From an uncultured Victivallis sp. (GTDB lineage: Bacteria > Verrucomicrobiota > Lentisphaeria > Victivallales > Victivallaceae): DNA of 64,000 bases. Every line of letters starts with the position of its first letter. The first letter of the stretch is position 1. This document shows positions 17,808-26,331 of this stretch, one piece after another. A model generated the notes under the pieces. It did no database searches, had not been told where the DNA came from, and saw only the letters and a program-made list of their open reading frames with translations. Made by a program: the position numbers and the translations under genes. The stretch is from the NCBI RefSeq assembly GCF_944391105.1, contig NZ_CALXSK010000001.1:124001-188000 (forward strand). The letters are read 5' to 3'.

Positions 17808-18332
17808 ATGAAGAACTTCAACGGAAAAATCCTGTTTCTCGACCGTTCCGACATCAACACCGATGAAATCATCCCGGCCAAATACCTGACCGAGCTGACC
17901 AAGGCTGCGCTGAAACCGTACTGCCTTGAGGATCTCTCCCTGCCCGGCTTCGATCCGAAGAAGGACATTGCAGGCAAGAGCGTCATCGTGACCAGAGCAA
18001 ACTTCGGCTGCGGTTCCTCGCGCGAACACGCGCCGTGGGTGCTCGAGTGCAACGGCATCAACATTGTCATCGCCGAAAACTTCGCGCGCATCTTCCGCCA
18101 GAACATGTTCAACTGCGGACTCATGGCGATTTCGCTCGAACCGGCCGTGATCGACGAGCTTTTCAAGCTCTTCGCCGGAACCGACGCCACGCTCACGACC
18201 GATCTCGAAAACAAGACCTTTACTGTTTCCAACGCGAAAACCAGCAAGGTCTATCCGTTCACCATCGGCGAGTTCGACCTTGAACTCGTGAAGGCGGGCG
18301 GCTGGGTCAGCTACGCCGACAGCAAATACTGA
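17808..18332 (+). CDS. leuD: 3-isopropylmalate/homoaconitate dehydratase family, small subunit
   Basis: This is the 174-residue swivelling subunit of the preceding large chain. It has DRSDINTDEIIPAKYLTE and FGCGSSREHAPWVLE, the SREHA phosphate/carboxylate-binding signature. The substrate loop after YL reads TELTK, differing from the short loops used to separate LeuD from homoaconitase, so the substrate stays open. AAGCGAAGGATCTGAAA precedes the ATG. A perfect 12-base-pair terminator follows 24 bases after the stop. Confidence 0.85.
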   Translation: MKNFNGKILFLDRSDINTDEIIPAKYLTELTKAALKPYCLEDLSLPGFDPKKDIAGKSVIVTRANFGCGSSREHAPWVLECNGINIVIAENFARIFRQNMFNCGLMAISLEPAVIDELFKLFAGTDATLTTDLENKTFTVSNAKTSKVYPFTIGEFDLELVKAGGWVSYADSKY

Positions 18333-18355
18333 GGCGCGGCCGACCGGCTGCGAAA

Positions 18356-18394
18356 GCGCATCCCGGCAAGAGCCGGGATGCGCCTGTTTTTTTT
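18356..18394 (+). terminator. rho-independent terminator after leuD
   Basis: GCGCATCCCGGC, loop AAGA, GCCGGGATGCGC (a perfect 12-base-pair stem, 18356-18383), then CTG and eight T (18387-18394). It ends the leuCD unit. Confidence 0.95.
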
Positions 18395-18399
18395 CCGGA

Positions 18400-19872
18400 T
18401 CAGGGCTGCAATGCCGCATGCAGCCGGCACATGCTCTCGACCGGATCGCCGTCCCGGATCTCAAGAAACATCGGCGATGGATTCACCGTGCCGCGTTTCC
18501 AGCCGAGAAACAGTGACGCGAGCGAAATGAGTGAACCGAACGGTTCCGTGAGCGGCATGTGGTTGCAGAAACTCCCGTCCGGACGCGGAGTGACCTGATG
18601 CAGATGAAGTCCGTTGATCTCGTCGCCGAGCTCCTCATACCAGTCGCTGATCGTAAATCGATTTGCAAGCGCTCCGTTGTTCCGCGCGTGTCCGAGATCG
18701 AAGTGAAACCCGATACGCGAACAGCAGTCGAGCCGCCAGCGCAGAAGTTCGATCCATTCACGGCACTCGTCGGGCGTACAGCCGAAGTTCCGCACCTCGG
18801 CGCTCTCGCCCGGAACGATGTGGAGATTCTCGATGCCGATGCTGATCCCCTCGTCAAGCAGCCGCCGAACCGGAGTTTCCGCGGCATCGAGCAATTGATC
18901 ACAGGCGGCCTCGAAATCCGCGAGCGAAACGCGCGGCACATGCCAGGTCACGTGCGAACAGCCGAGTTCGAGCGCCGTTCTCACCGCCGCCCGGAGCTCG
19001 GACTCCCCGTGCACCGCGCCATCCCGCCAGACGAGGTCGGGCAGATGCAGCGAAAGCATCACGCCGCCGCCCGCGCGCCAGTCGCCGAGCGCCCGCAGCA
19101 ACGCCGGATCGGACATCCGGTCAGGCGAGGTGAAACGCAGCTCAAACGTCTTCATTCCCGCCTCGCCGCCGCGCGACAGGACTCCGACCGGATCCTTCAT
19201 GCCCGAGCATCCGAGCCGGTCGAGAAACGCCTCGCGCTCCTCCTCCGGCCAGCTGCGGGGATCGGCATCGTCAAACACAATATCCTGCCGCTGATCCCCG
19301 TCGAAGATCACCAGCGCCGGAGCACCGCCGGAAGCCTTGTCCGGATCGAGCCCGCGCACGAGTTCAAGCCGCTCAAAGCTCCCGTCGATGTGCCAGTGCC
19401 CCGCGACAAGTTTATGGATTCGCCCGGAGCGGAACGCCTTTTCCAGCAGCGCACGATCCTCCTCCGGCCAGATGTCGGGCGGACAGTGGGTCACGGCAAG
19501 CGCCCCCGCCGGCGCGTTTTTTTCCAGCAGAGCCCGGGCCGGGCCGGAGAGTCGCGAACGGGAGGTATCCAGCAGCACGATTCCCTCAGCCTCCACGGGC
19601 GTCGCCAGAAGTTCCGCCACCTTCGCACGGTCGACGGGCGAACGCATTTCGGCATTGCCCGGCGTCAGGAGGTACGGGATTCCGGTTGCGATGAGTTTTG
19701 AGCGCAGCCGTTTTGCGGAAACGGCAGAGCCGGTCGCGGTCAGGTCTCCGGCTCCGACGATGCGATCCGCGTGCAGACGTTTCGCCGTCGCAAGCGCCCA
19801 GTCGAGCACCTCCTCCTTGACGCTCCGCTCCGAGTCGGGCAGATGCAGATCAGCCAGCAGCGCAATTTTCAT
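18400..19872 (-). CDS. metallophosphoesterase fused to a xylose-isomerase-like TIM barrel
   Basis: This is a 490-residue two-domain protein. The N-terminal half (1 to about 215) is a calcineurin-like phosphoesterase: D8 and H10 in ADLHLPD, D43 in GAGDLTATG, N73 in PGNAE, H129 in THCPPD, and H159/H161 in AGHWH. The usual GNH(D/E) His is Ala, as in YfcE-like GNxD proteins. The C-terminal half (about 240-490) is a sugar-phosphate isomerase/AP-endonuclease-2 barrel with likely metal ligands in GIENLHI, FHFDLGHA, GLHLHQ and FLEIRD. AGGAGG five bases upstream fixes ATG 19872. It overlaps the MBL gene by ATGA and is the last gene of a three-gene unit with a histidine kinase. Substrate unknown. Confidence 0.7.
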   Translation of the reverse strand: MKIALLADLHLPDSERSVKEEVLDWALATAKRLHADRIVGAGDLTATGSAVSAKRLRSKLIATGIPYLLTPGNAEMRSPVDRAKVAELLATPVEAEGIVLLDTSRSRLSGPARALLEKNAPAGALAVTHCPPDIWPEEDRALLEKAFRSGRIHKLVAGHWHIDGSFERLELVRGLDPDKASGGAPALVIFDGDQRQDIVFDDADPRSWPEEEREAFLDRLGCSGMKDPVGVLSRGGEAGMKTFELRFTSPDRMSDPALLRALGDWRAGGGVMLSLHLPDLVWRDGAVHGESELRAAVRTALELGCSHVTWHVPRVSLADFEAACDQLLDAAETPVRRLLDEGISIGIENLHIVPGESAEVRNFGCTPDECREWIELLRWRLDCCSRIGFHFDLGHARNNGALANRFTISDWYEELGDEINGLHLHQVTPRPDGSFCNHMPLTEPFGSLISLASLFLGWKRGTVNPSPMFLEIRDGDPVESMCRLHAALQP

Positions 19873-20654
19873 AGGCACCTCCTTCTCTCACAACTCAACT
19901 CCTGGAAGACGAATTCGTCTCCATCGTGCGCAAGTGATACCGGGAAAGGCAGTTTCTCCGTCAACCGGCGGAACTCCGCCTCCCCCTCCTCTCCATGCCA
20001 GCGGTCTGCGACATGGATGAAAACCATCGAACGGATCGGCAATCCGGCGAGCAGTTCCACCGCCCGCTCCAGCGGAAAATGCGTGCACTCGCAGAAACAG
20101 TCCGCCTCCGAACCGAATTCGTCCCGCGGAAAATCGCTGAAATCAAATTTCAGATCCCCGGTGTAAACCACGCGCCGACCTCCCGATTCGATCACGAATC
20201 CGAAACTCGGAAACGCCTGGCGCTCGTTCTCCAGATGCCGGGTCGGGAACGCCCGAATCCGAACATCCCCGTCCTCCCACACCATGCCCGGTTCAATCAC
20301 ATCGAACGAGACCAGTCCCTCCGGCCAGCCGCGATGAGTCGCCCGGATAAACCCGAGCACAGCGTCGATTCCCTCCCGCTCCGGCAGGTGAATCACCAGC
20401 CTCTGGCCGGGAACCGGATATTTGACGAAAGACTTCACAAGCCCCGGAATCCCGCCGATGTGATCCTCGTGCATGTGGGTCACGAACAAGTGACGCAGCT
20501 TTGCGAACGGCACCCCGTGCCGGATCAGCAGCGCATTGACCGGAGCCCCCGCGTCGAACAAATACGCGGCGTCTCCCGATTCCAGCAGCGTCGAGGTGTT
20601 GAACCGGGTCAGGGTCGGTTCTCCGTGGCTGGTGCCGAGCGTCGTGAATTTCAT
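19869..20654 (-). CDS. MBL-fold metallohydrolase (RNase Z/phosphodiesterase-like)
   Basis: This is a 261-residue metallo-beta-lactamase-fold hydrolase. It has HMHEDH at 60-65, the zinc signature, followed by IGGIPG; a later FPTRHLEN and VVYTGDLKFDFS supply further ligands, and a C-terminal FIHVADRWHG is likely the last His. The overall pattern is that of RNase Z or small-molecule phosphodiesterases, but it is shorter than tRNase Z (about 300) and lacks an exosite arm that I can recognise. ATGA overlaps join it to the kinase upstream (20651-20654) and the phosphoesterase/TIM protein downstream (19869-19872). Substrate unknown. Confidence 0.75.
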   Translation of the reverse strand: MKFTTLGTSHGEPTLTRFNTSTLLESGDAAYLFDAGAPVNALLIRHGVPFAKLRHLFVTHMHEDHIGGIPGLVKSFVKYPVPGQRLVIHLPEREGIDAVLGFIRATHRGWPEGLVSFDVIEPGMVWEDGDVRIRAFPTRHLENERQAFPSFGFVIESGGRRVVYTGDLKFDFSDFPRDEFGSEADCFCECTHFPLERAVELLAGLPIRSMVFIHVADRWHGEEGEAEFRRLTEKLPFPVSLAHDGDEFVFQELSCERRRCL

Positions 20655-21850
20655 CGTTGTCCCTCCTCTTCCGTATGTTCCATGGCGGGGGGAAGCATCC
20701 GGATCCGCCGGTCCGGAAACGGGAATCGAATCTCGAATACGGTTCCTTTGCCCGGAATCGACCGCAAACCGAATGAAGCGCCATGTTCCCGGCAGATCCG
20801 CTCGATCACCATCATGCCGATTCCGTTCCCGCCGGCCCGGTTCGTGCTGAACGCCTTGAACATGCTGCCAAGCTCGTCCGGAGAGATCCCCGTTCCGGAG
20901 TCCGCAAACTCAACCGTGAGCCCGTCGGCATCGGACACACTCCGAATCAACAGCCGCCCGCCGTTCGGCATCGCCTGGACCGCATTGCGGATCACATTGT
21001 AAAACACCTGTTTGAGCTGTCCCGGATCTCCCGAAACCGGACGCGGATGATCCTCCCACTCGCATTCGACCGAAACCAGGCGCGCCTCGATCTCCGCGCG
21101 CATGAATTTCAACACCTCCGCCACCAGCGCGGTCACATCGACCTGCGTGAACTGCGGTCTGCCGGGCCGCAGCGCCGAAAGGAATCCATGAATGATGCTG
21201 TCGAGCCGCTCGACCTCGGATTTACATGCATCGATCATCTCGGCGGCCTCTTCTCGTGAGAGCGCATCCTCCCCGTCGCCCTTCTCTGCCGCAAATGCGC
21301 GGTCGAGAATCTGGAGATTCAAATAGAGGCTGTTGAGCGGGTTGCCGATCTCGTGCGCAACTCCGGCCGCGAGCATCGAAACCGCTTCTCCCTTCTGGTG
21401 CTCGATGTCATCCATGGTACGGGCGCGGCTCTCGGTCACGTCCCGGAAAATCACCGCAGCCAGCGTGTTGTCCCCCGGGTACGGAACCAGATAGAACTGA
21501 ATAAAGCGACGCACCGGGTAGAGAATTTCAAATTCCTGCCGGGCAACCCGCACCCACTCCTTCTCGTCCGCGCCTAAAATCCGCGCCCAGTCAACCCCCT
21601 GAAGCAGCTGCGAGGCGCGCACCTCCGACAGATCGTCCGGCAGCGCAAGAAGCTCCTGCGCAGCACGGTTGTGATAGCGGATCAGCAGATTGCGGTCGAT
21701 CACCAGAATTCCCTCTTCAATCGCATTGAAAACCGTCTCGAGAAACCCGCGCTCCCGCATGAGCCGGAGAATGTATGCCTGGCGACTGCCGGAATCGACA
21801 TCATCCAATCGTTCACTGAAGCGATCCAGGAAATTTTTTTTCACCGTCAT
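20651..21850 (-). CDS. soluble PAS sensor histidine kinase (NtrB-like)
   Basis: This is a 399-residue kinase with no predicted TM helix. A PAS domain (about 35-145) is followed by an H-box LAAGVAHEIGNPLNSLYLNL, N-box VFYNVIRNAVQAMPNG, G1 FADSGTGIS and G2 GGNGIGMMV. The HEIGNPLN form is that of NtrB/AtoS-type kinases, which normally pair with sigma54 activators, yet no response regulator gene is adjacent. GGGGAT lies 8 bases before the ATG. The two genes downstream, both phosphoesterase-like hydrolases, are coupled to it by ATGA overlaps, so signal perception and hydrolysis may be linked. Confidence 0.85.
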   Translation of the reverse strand: MTVKKNFLDRFSERLDDVDSGSRQAYILRLMRERGFLETVFNAIEEGILVIDRNLLIRYHNRAAQELLALPDDLSEVRASQLLQGVDWARILGADEKEWVRVARQEFEILYPVRRFIQFYLVPYPGDNTLAAVIFRDVTESRARTMDDIEHQKGEAVSMLAAGVAHEIGNPLNSLYLNLQILDRAFAAEKGDGEDALSREEAAEMIDACKSEVERLDSIIHGFLSALRPGRPQFTQVDVTALVAEVLKFMRAEIEARLVSVECEWEDHPRPVSGDPGQLKQVFYNVIRNAVQAMPNGGRLLIRSVSDADGLTVEFADSGTGISPDELGSMFKAFSTNRAGGNGIGMMVIERICREHGASFGLRSIPGKGTVFEIRFPFPDRRIRMLPPAMEHTEEEGQR

Positions 21851-21932
21851 TTGAAATCATCCCCTTTCGGTGTCATACTATTATAACAATAGCATATTAT
21901 GAAGGAATCTCAAATAAGCCCGAGGGGGGACC

Positions 21933-23150
21933 ATGAAAATCTTCCGTTTCTTTTTGTCCGCGACGATCCTCTTCGCCTCGTTTTCCCTTTCCGCCGACGC
22001 TCCGCTGATCCGGATTGACGAGGAGGAGGCCGCGCCCGAAGTGGAAGAGACCGGCCACCTCATTGAACTGCGCGACCCGAATGCGGACAACCGGGAAAAC
22101 ACTCCCCCGGGAGCACTTGCCGCCATCGTCGCCGCGGGCGGCGTCATCTACGACTGGGCACCTTCCCCCGACCCGATGCGCGTAACCGGCGGAGCGAACC
22201 TCGTCGACGCACTTCTCTCTCCCGATGAGACACTGCTGGTTCTGCTGGAGAAAACCGGCGCGAAAAAGGGGCCGAACGCAACCCGCATTCTCTGTTTCAA
22301 TCTGCTCAACGACAAGCTCGTCCGCGCCTTTCCGGTCAAAGATCGCAAACTCTCCGGCGCGGCATTCGTGCCGGGAACGACGCAGATCATCGCAACGCAG
22401 CTTGCCCAGGAGGCGTTTCAACAGCCGGACCGCCTCATCGCAATCGATCTGCGCACGGGGGAAATCAAGCGCGAATCGCAACCGTTTGCGGCGGAAATCC
22501 GCGCATTCGCACTCAACGCCTCGAACAGTTTCGTCAATCTGAAGGGAGACGACGCCATCCTCATGATTCCCCACGACTCCTTCGAAAAATCCCCGCAGAC
22601 AATTCAGACCCTCGTGCGCGAACCCGAACTGCTGCTCACTCCCGACGGCAGCCGCCTCGTCGTCTACGGAAACGGCCGCATGGAGCTCTACAATACCGGA
22701 ACCCCGGTTCCCGAACTCATTTCAAGCCGGGAAATTCCGGACGATTTCAAACCATCCCGGGCGCTCGCCGCCGACAACGATGCCTCGGTCCTGATTTTTC
22801 TGGATCCCTCCGGGAAAGGATACCTCTACGCCGGCGGAATCTTCCGGCGACTTGAAGGACGAGTCACCGGAATCGGCTGCTGCCGCGTCGCCGACCGCAA
22901 ACTCTTCCTCGGCATCGAGCAGAAGGAGTCGATCAATCTCTATCTCCTCCCGAATGAAATCGAACCGGAGGCGACCTGTTCTCCGGGCGAACTGCGCCCA
23001 CGCATGGCCGGTCGGATGTTCCGGCTCTTCCCGCGCACATCGAGCGCCGAACCGGAACTCATTCTCGTCGACAACCGCGCGAACATCTTTCTCCTCACCG
23101 TGAAGCCGCGCCGCTGGCAGAAACGGCTCATCTTCGAAGCGCCGAAATAA
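21933..23150 (+). CDS. secreted protein of unknown function, possible beta-propeller
   Basis: This is a 405-residue protein with a Sec signal peptide (MKIFRFFLSATILFASFSLSA, cleavage near ADA). The mature part has repeating strand-rich units such as LLSPDETLLVLLE, TPDGSRLVVYGNG and DNDASVLIFLDPSG, suggesting a YVTN/WD-like propeller, but no family was recognised. GAGGGG lies before the ATG. It is divergent from the histidine kinase gene and convergent with the RND pump. An IR-like CTATTATAACAATAG (21878-21892) sits between the divergent starts. Confidence 0.5.
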   Translation: MKIFRFFLSATILFASFSLSADAPLIRIDEEEAAPEVEETGHLIELRDPNADNRENTPPGALAAIVAAGGVIYDWAPSPDPMRVTGGANLVDALLSPDETLLVLLEKTGAKKGPNATRILCFNLLNDKLVRAFPVKDRKLSGAAFVPGTTQIIATQLAQEAFQQPDRLIAIDLRTGEIKRESQPFAAEIRAFALNASNSFVNLKGDDAILMIPHDSFEKSPQTIQTLVREPELLLTPDGSRLVVYGNGRMELYNTGTPVPELISSREIPDDFKPSRALAADNDASVLIFLDPSGKGYLYAGGIFRRLEGRVTGIGCCRVADRKLFLGIEQKESINLYLLPNEIEPEATCSPGELRPRMAGRMFRLFPRTSSAEPELILVDNRANIFLLTVKPRRWQKRLIFEAPK

Positions 23151-23157
23151 GCCGCCT

Positions 23158-26100
23158 CTACTCGTTCGCCGCGCCGCTCTTCTCTTTGCCGAGTTCGATC
23201 AGACGCTGGATGACCGCGTAAAACATCGGTACAAGCAGCGTCCCGCCGATCGCCGCGACGATCATTCCGCCGAACACCGCACTGCCGAGCGAAACCCGGC
23301 TCGCGGCTCCCGCTCCGGTCGCCACCACGAGCGGCAATACGCCGAGAATGAATGAGATCGCCGTCATCAGCACCGCGCGGAAACGGAGCTTCGCAGCCTC
23401 GACCGCCGCGTCGAAAATCGACTTTCCCTGTTCGTGGCTCACCTTCGCGAACTCCACGATCAGAATCGCCGTCTTGCAGGCGAGGCCGAAGAGCAGCACG
23501 AATCCGACCTGCGTGTAGATGTTGTTCTCGACGTTCATCACCCAGAGGAACAGCAACGATCCGAAAAACGCGATCGGCACCGACAACAGCACCGCCACCG
23601 GAATCATCCAGCTCTCATACTGCGCCACCAGGAAGAGATACATGAAAAGCAGCGCCAGCGAGAAAATGATCATCGTCATGTTCAGCGAAACTCCGCCGCC
23701 GAGTTCGACCGGCTTGTTTGCGGCCTTCTCCTGGTAGGACATGTCGGTCCAGTCGAACTTCATCCCCTCCGGCAGGACCTGCCGGGCAAGTTCCTCCATC
23801 GCCTCCATCGCCTGGCCCGTGCTGTAGCCGGGCGCGTTCGAGCCGTTGATCGTCGCGGAAGAGTACATGTTGTAACGGTTCAGATACTGCGGGGAAAGCC
23901 GCTGTTCGACCTCGACGAGCGTCCCGAGCGGAACCATCTCTCCGAGATTGTTCGGCACGTAGATTCCCCGGACATCCGGCACATTGCGCCGCGCCTTCGC
24001 CGTCGCCTGGATCTCGACCTTGTAAACCTTGCCGAACTTGTTGAAATCGTTCACGTAAGTGTATCCGGTCAGCCCCTGCAGCGCCGTGTTGATGTCGGAA
24101 ATTGCAACACCGAGCTTAAGCGCCTTTTCGCGGTCGATGTTCAGAAACACCTGCGGCACCTGTGCCCGGAAGGTCGAGTAGGCCGAGCCGATCGCCGGAT
24201 TCTGCCGCGCCGCCGCGCAGAGGTCGTTCACGGCAGCCTCGAGCCGTTCCGGGTAGGTCCCGGTGGTGTCCTCGACAACGAACGAAAATCCGCCCGTCGT
24301 TCCGATTCCCTGAATCGTCGGCATGCCGAACACCTGCACGACCGCACCGGGATCGCGGTTGAAGAGCGCCTGGAGCTTCCGCTGAATCGCGTTCTGCGTG
24401 AGTTCCGGCGACTTCCGCTCCTTCCACGGCAGGAGCGAAACCAGCACCATCGCATTGTTCGAAGCCTGCGACCCCGTCAGAATGCTGTACCCGGCCACAC
24501 CGAGCACATCGACGACCCCGTCGACTTTGCGCGCCTGCTCCACGACCCGCTCCGTGAACGCCTGTGTGCGGTCGAACGACGCCGCGTCCGGCAGCTGGAT
24601 GTTCACGAAAAGTTTCCCCTGATCCTCATCCGGAATGAAGCCGGTCGGCAGATTCATGTAGAACCAGTAGCAGCCGAAGACGATCACCGCGAAAAGCACC
24701 AGCGTGAAAAACGCCCGCCGCACGATGAGCCGGACAAGCCACACATAACCGCCGGTCAACTTCTCAAATCCGTCGTTAAACCAGCGGAACACAAAGAACT
24801 TCCGCCTCCCCTGCCGGACGGGTTTGAGCAGGATCGAACAGAGCGCGGGCGAGAGCGTCAACGCGTTGATGCTCGAGATCACCACCGACACCGCGATCGT
24901 GATGCCGAACTGCCGGTACATCTCCCCCGTGATCCCCGGCAGAAAACAGATCGGGATGAACATCGCCAGCAGCACCGCCGTCGTCGCAACGACCGGCCCG
25001 GTAACCTCCTCCATCGACTGAACGGCCGCCTGCTTCGGACCGAGATGTTCCTCTTCCATGAGCCGGCTCACGTTTTCGATGACCACGATCGCATCATCCA
25101 CCACAATGCCGATCGCAAGAATCAATCCGAAGAGCGTGATGAGGTTGATCGTGTAACCGATCACCAGCAGTACCGCGAACGTGCCGATCAACGACACCGG
25201 AATCGCGAGCGTCGGAACCACCGTCGAGCGCCAGTCCTGCAGAAACAAATAGGTGATCGCAATCACCAGAATCACCGCGATGATCAACGTCATGACCACC
25301 TCGTCGATCGAGGCGGTGATGAACGCGGTTGTGTCGAACGGAATTCCATAATCGATCCCTTCCGGGAAGTATGTCTTGAGCTCCTCAAGTCGTGCGGCAC
25401 ACGCCTCCTTGATCTGGATTCCATTCGCCTCGTTGAGCTGATAGATCGCGAGCAGAGCGGCGGGTTTTCCGTTGTAGGTTCCGGTCGACGAGTAGTTTTC
25501 CGCGCCGAGTTCGACCTTTGCGATGTCCTTGAGCTTGACCTGGGCGCCGTCGGAGGTCGAACGCACGACGATCTCCTCGAACTCCGAAACCTCGGACAGC
25601 CGTCCCTGCGTCTGAAGCGCGTAGCGGAAGATCCCGTTTCCGCCCGTCGGCGCCTCGCCGAGCGCGCCCGCCGAAACCTGCACATTCTGCTGATTCAGCG
25701 CGGCCGTCACCTCGTCAACGGTCATATTCATGCCCGCCATGCGCGCCGGATCGAGCCAGATGCGCATCGAATACTTGTGCTCTCCGAGCAATTGCACCTC
25801 TCCGACACCCGGAATACGCGCGAGCTCATCCTTCAGGTAGATACTCGCGTAATTGCTCAGAAAAAGATCGTCGTACCGCCCGTCCGGAGAAAAAAGCGCA
25901 ACGACAAGCAGCATGCTCGGAGACTTCTCCTTCACAATCACGCTCTGCCGCCGAACCTCCTCCGGCAGCTGGGCGGAGGCCCAGTTCACGCGGTTCTGGG
26001 TGTTGACGGTGTTCGAATCGCCGTCGGTGCCGATGTCGAAGGTGACGGTGATCGTCGCGGCGCCGGTGTCGGTCGCGTTGCTCGACATGTAGATCATGCG

Positions 26101-26322
26101 CTTGACGCCGTTGACCTGCGCCTCGATCGGCTGAATGACGGTCTCCTGCACGGTCTTTGCGTCGGCGCCCGGATAGGTAGCGCTGATCGACACCTGCCCC
26201 GGCGTGATGTCCGGATACTGCGTCACCGGCAGAACGAAAAGCGCCACGATGCCCGCAAGCGTAATCACGATCGAAATCACGAATGCAAACCGCGGGCGGT
26301 CGATAAAAAATTTACTGATCAT
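23158..26322 (-). CDS. RND multidrug efflux transporter (HAE1/AcrB family)
   Basis: This is a 1054-residue inner-membrane proton antiporter, full length for AcrB/MexB-type pumps. The N-terminus is MISKFFIDRPRFAFVIS with TM1; the TM4 proton-relay pair is in IGIVVDDAIVVIENVSR; two large periplasmic loops and about 12 TM helices are present, with GSLLFLWVMNVENNIYTQVG near TM10. It lies 9 bases after the adaptor gene. No TolC-like outer membrane gene accompanies it. Drug versus other exporter function cannot be set from sequence. Confidence 0.93.
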   Translation of the reverse strand: MISKFFIDRPRFAFVISIVITLAGIVALFVLPVTQYPDITPGQVSISATYPGADAKTVQETVIQPIEAQVNGVKRMIYMSSNATDTGAATITVTFDIGTDGDSNTVNTQNRVNWASAQLPEEVRRQSVIVKEKSPSMLLVVALFSPDGRYDDLFLSNYASIYLKDELARIPGVGEVQLLGEHKYSMRIWLDPARMAGMNMTVDEVTAALNQQNVQVSAGALGEAPTGGNGIFRYALQTQGRLSEVSEFEEIVVRSTSDGAQVKLKDIAKVELGAENYSSTGTYNGKPAALLAIYQLNEANGIQIKEACAARLEELKTYFPEGIDYGIPFDTTAFITASIDEVVMTLIIAVILVIAITYLFLQDWRSTVVPTLAIPVSLIGTFAVLLVIGYTINLITLFGLILAIGIVVDDAIVVIENVSRLMEEEHLGPKQAAVQSMEEVTGPVVATTAVLLAMFIPICFLPGITGEMYRQFGITIAVSVVISSINALTLSPALCSILLKPVRQGRRKFFVFRWFNDGFEKLTGGYVWLVRLIVRRAFFTLVLFAVIVFGCYWFYMNLPTGFIPDEDQGKLFVNIQLPDAASFDRTQAFTERVVEQARKVDGVVDVLGVAGYSILTGSQASNNAMVLVSLLPWKERKSPELTQNAIQRKLQALFNRDPGAVVQVFGMPTIQGIGTTGGFSFVVEDTTGTYPERLEAAVNDLCAAARQNPAIGSAYSTFRAQVPQVFLNIDREKALKLGVAISDINTALQGLTGYTYVNDFNKFGKVYKVEIQATAKARRNVPDVRGIYVPNNLGEMVPLGTLVEVEQRLSPQYLNRYNMYSSATINGSNAPGYSTGQAMEAMEELARQVLPEGMKFDWTDMSYQEKAANKPVELGGGVSLNMTMIIFSLALLFMYLFLVAQYESWMIPVAVLLSVPIAFFGSLLFLWVMNVENNIYTQVGFVLLFGLACKTAILIVEFAKVSHEQGKSIFDAAVEAAKLRFRAVLMTAISFILGVLPLVVATGAGAASRVSLGSAVFGGMIVAAIGGTLLVPMFYAVIQRLIELGKEKSGAANE

Positions 26323-26331
26323 CGTGCGGCC

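Noticed and set aside
16407..18464. A 685-codon minus-strand open frame opposite leuCD
   Set aside because: Spans both real genes and the terminator; no domain; shadow frame.
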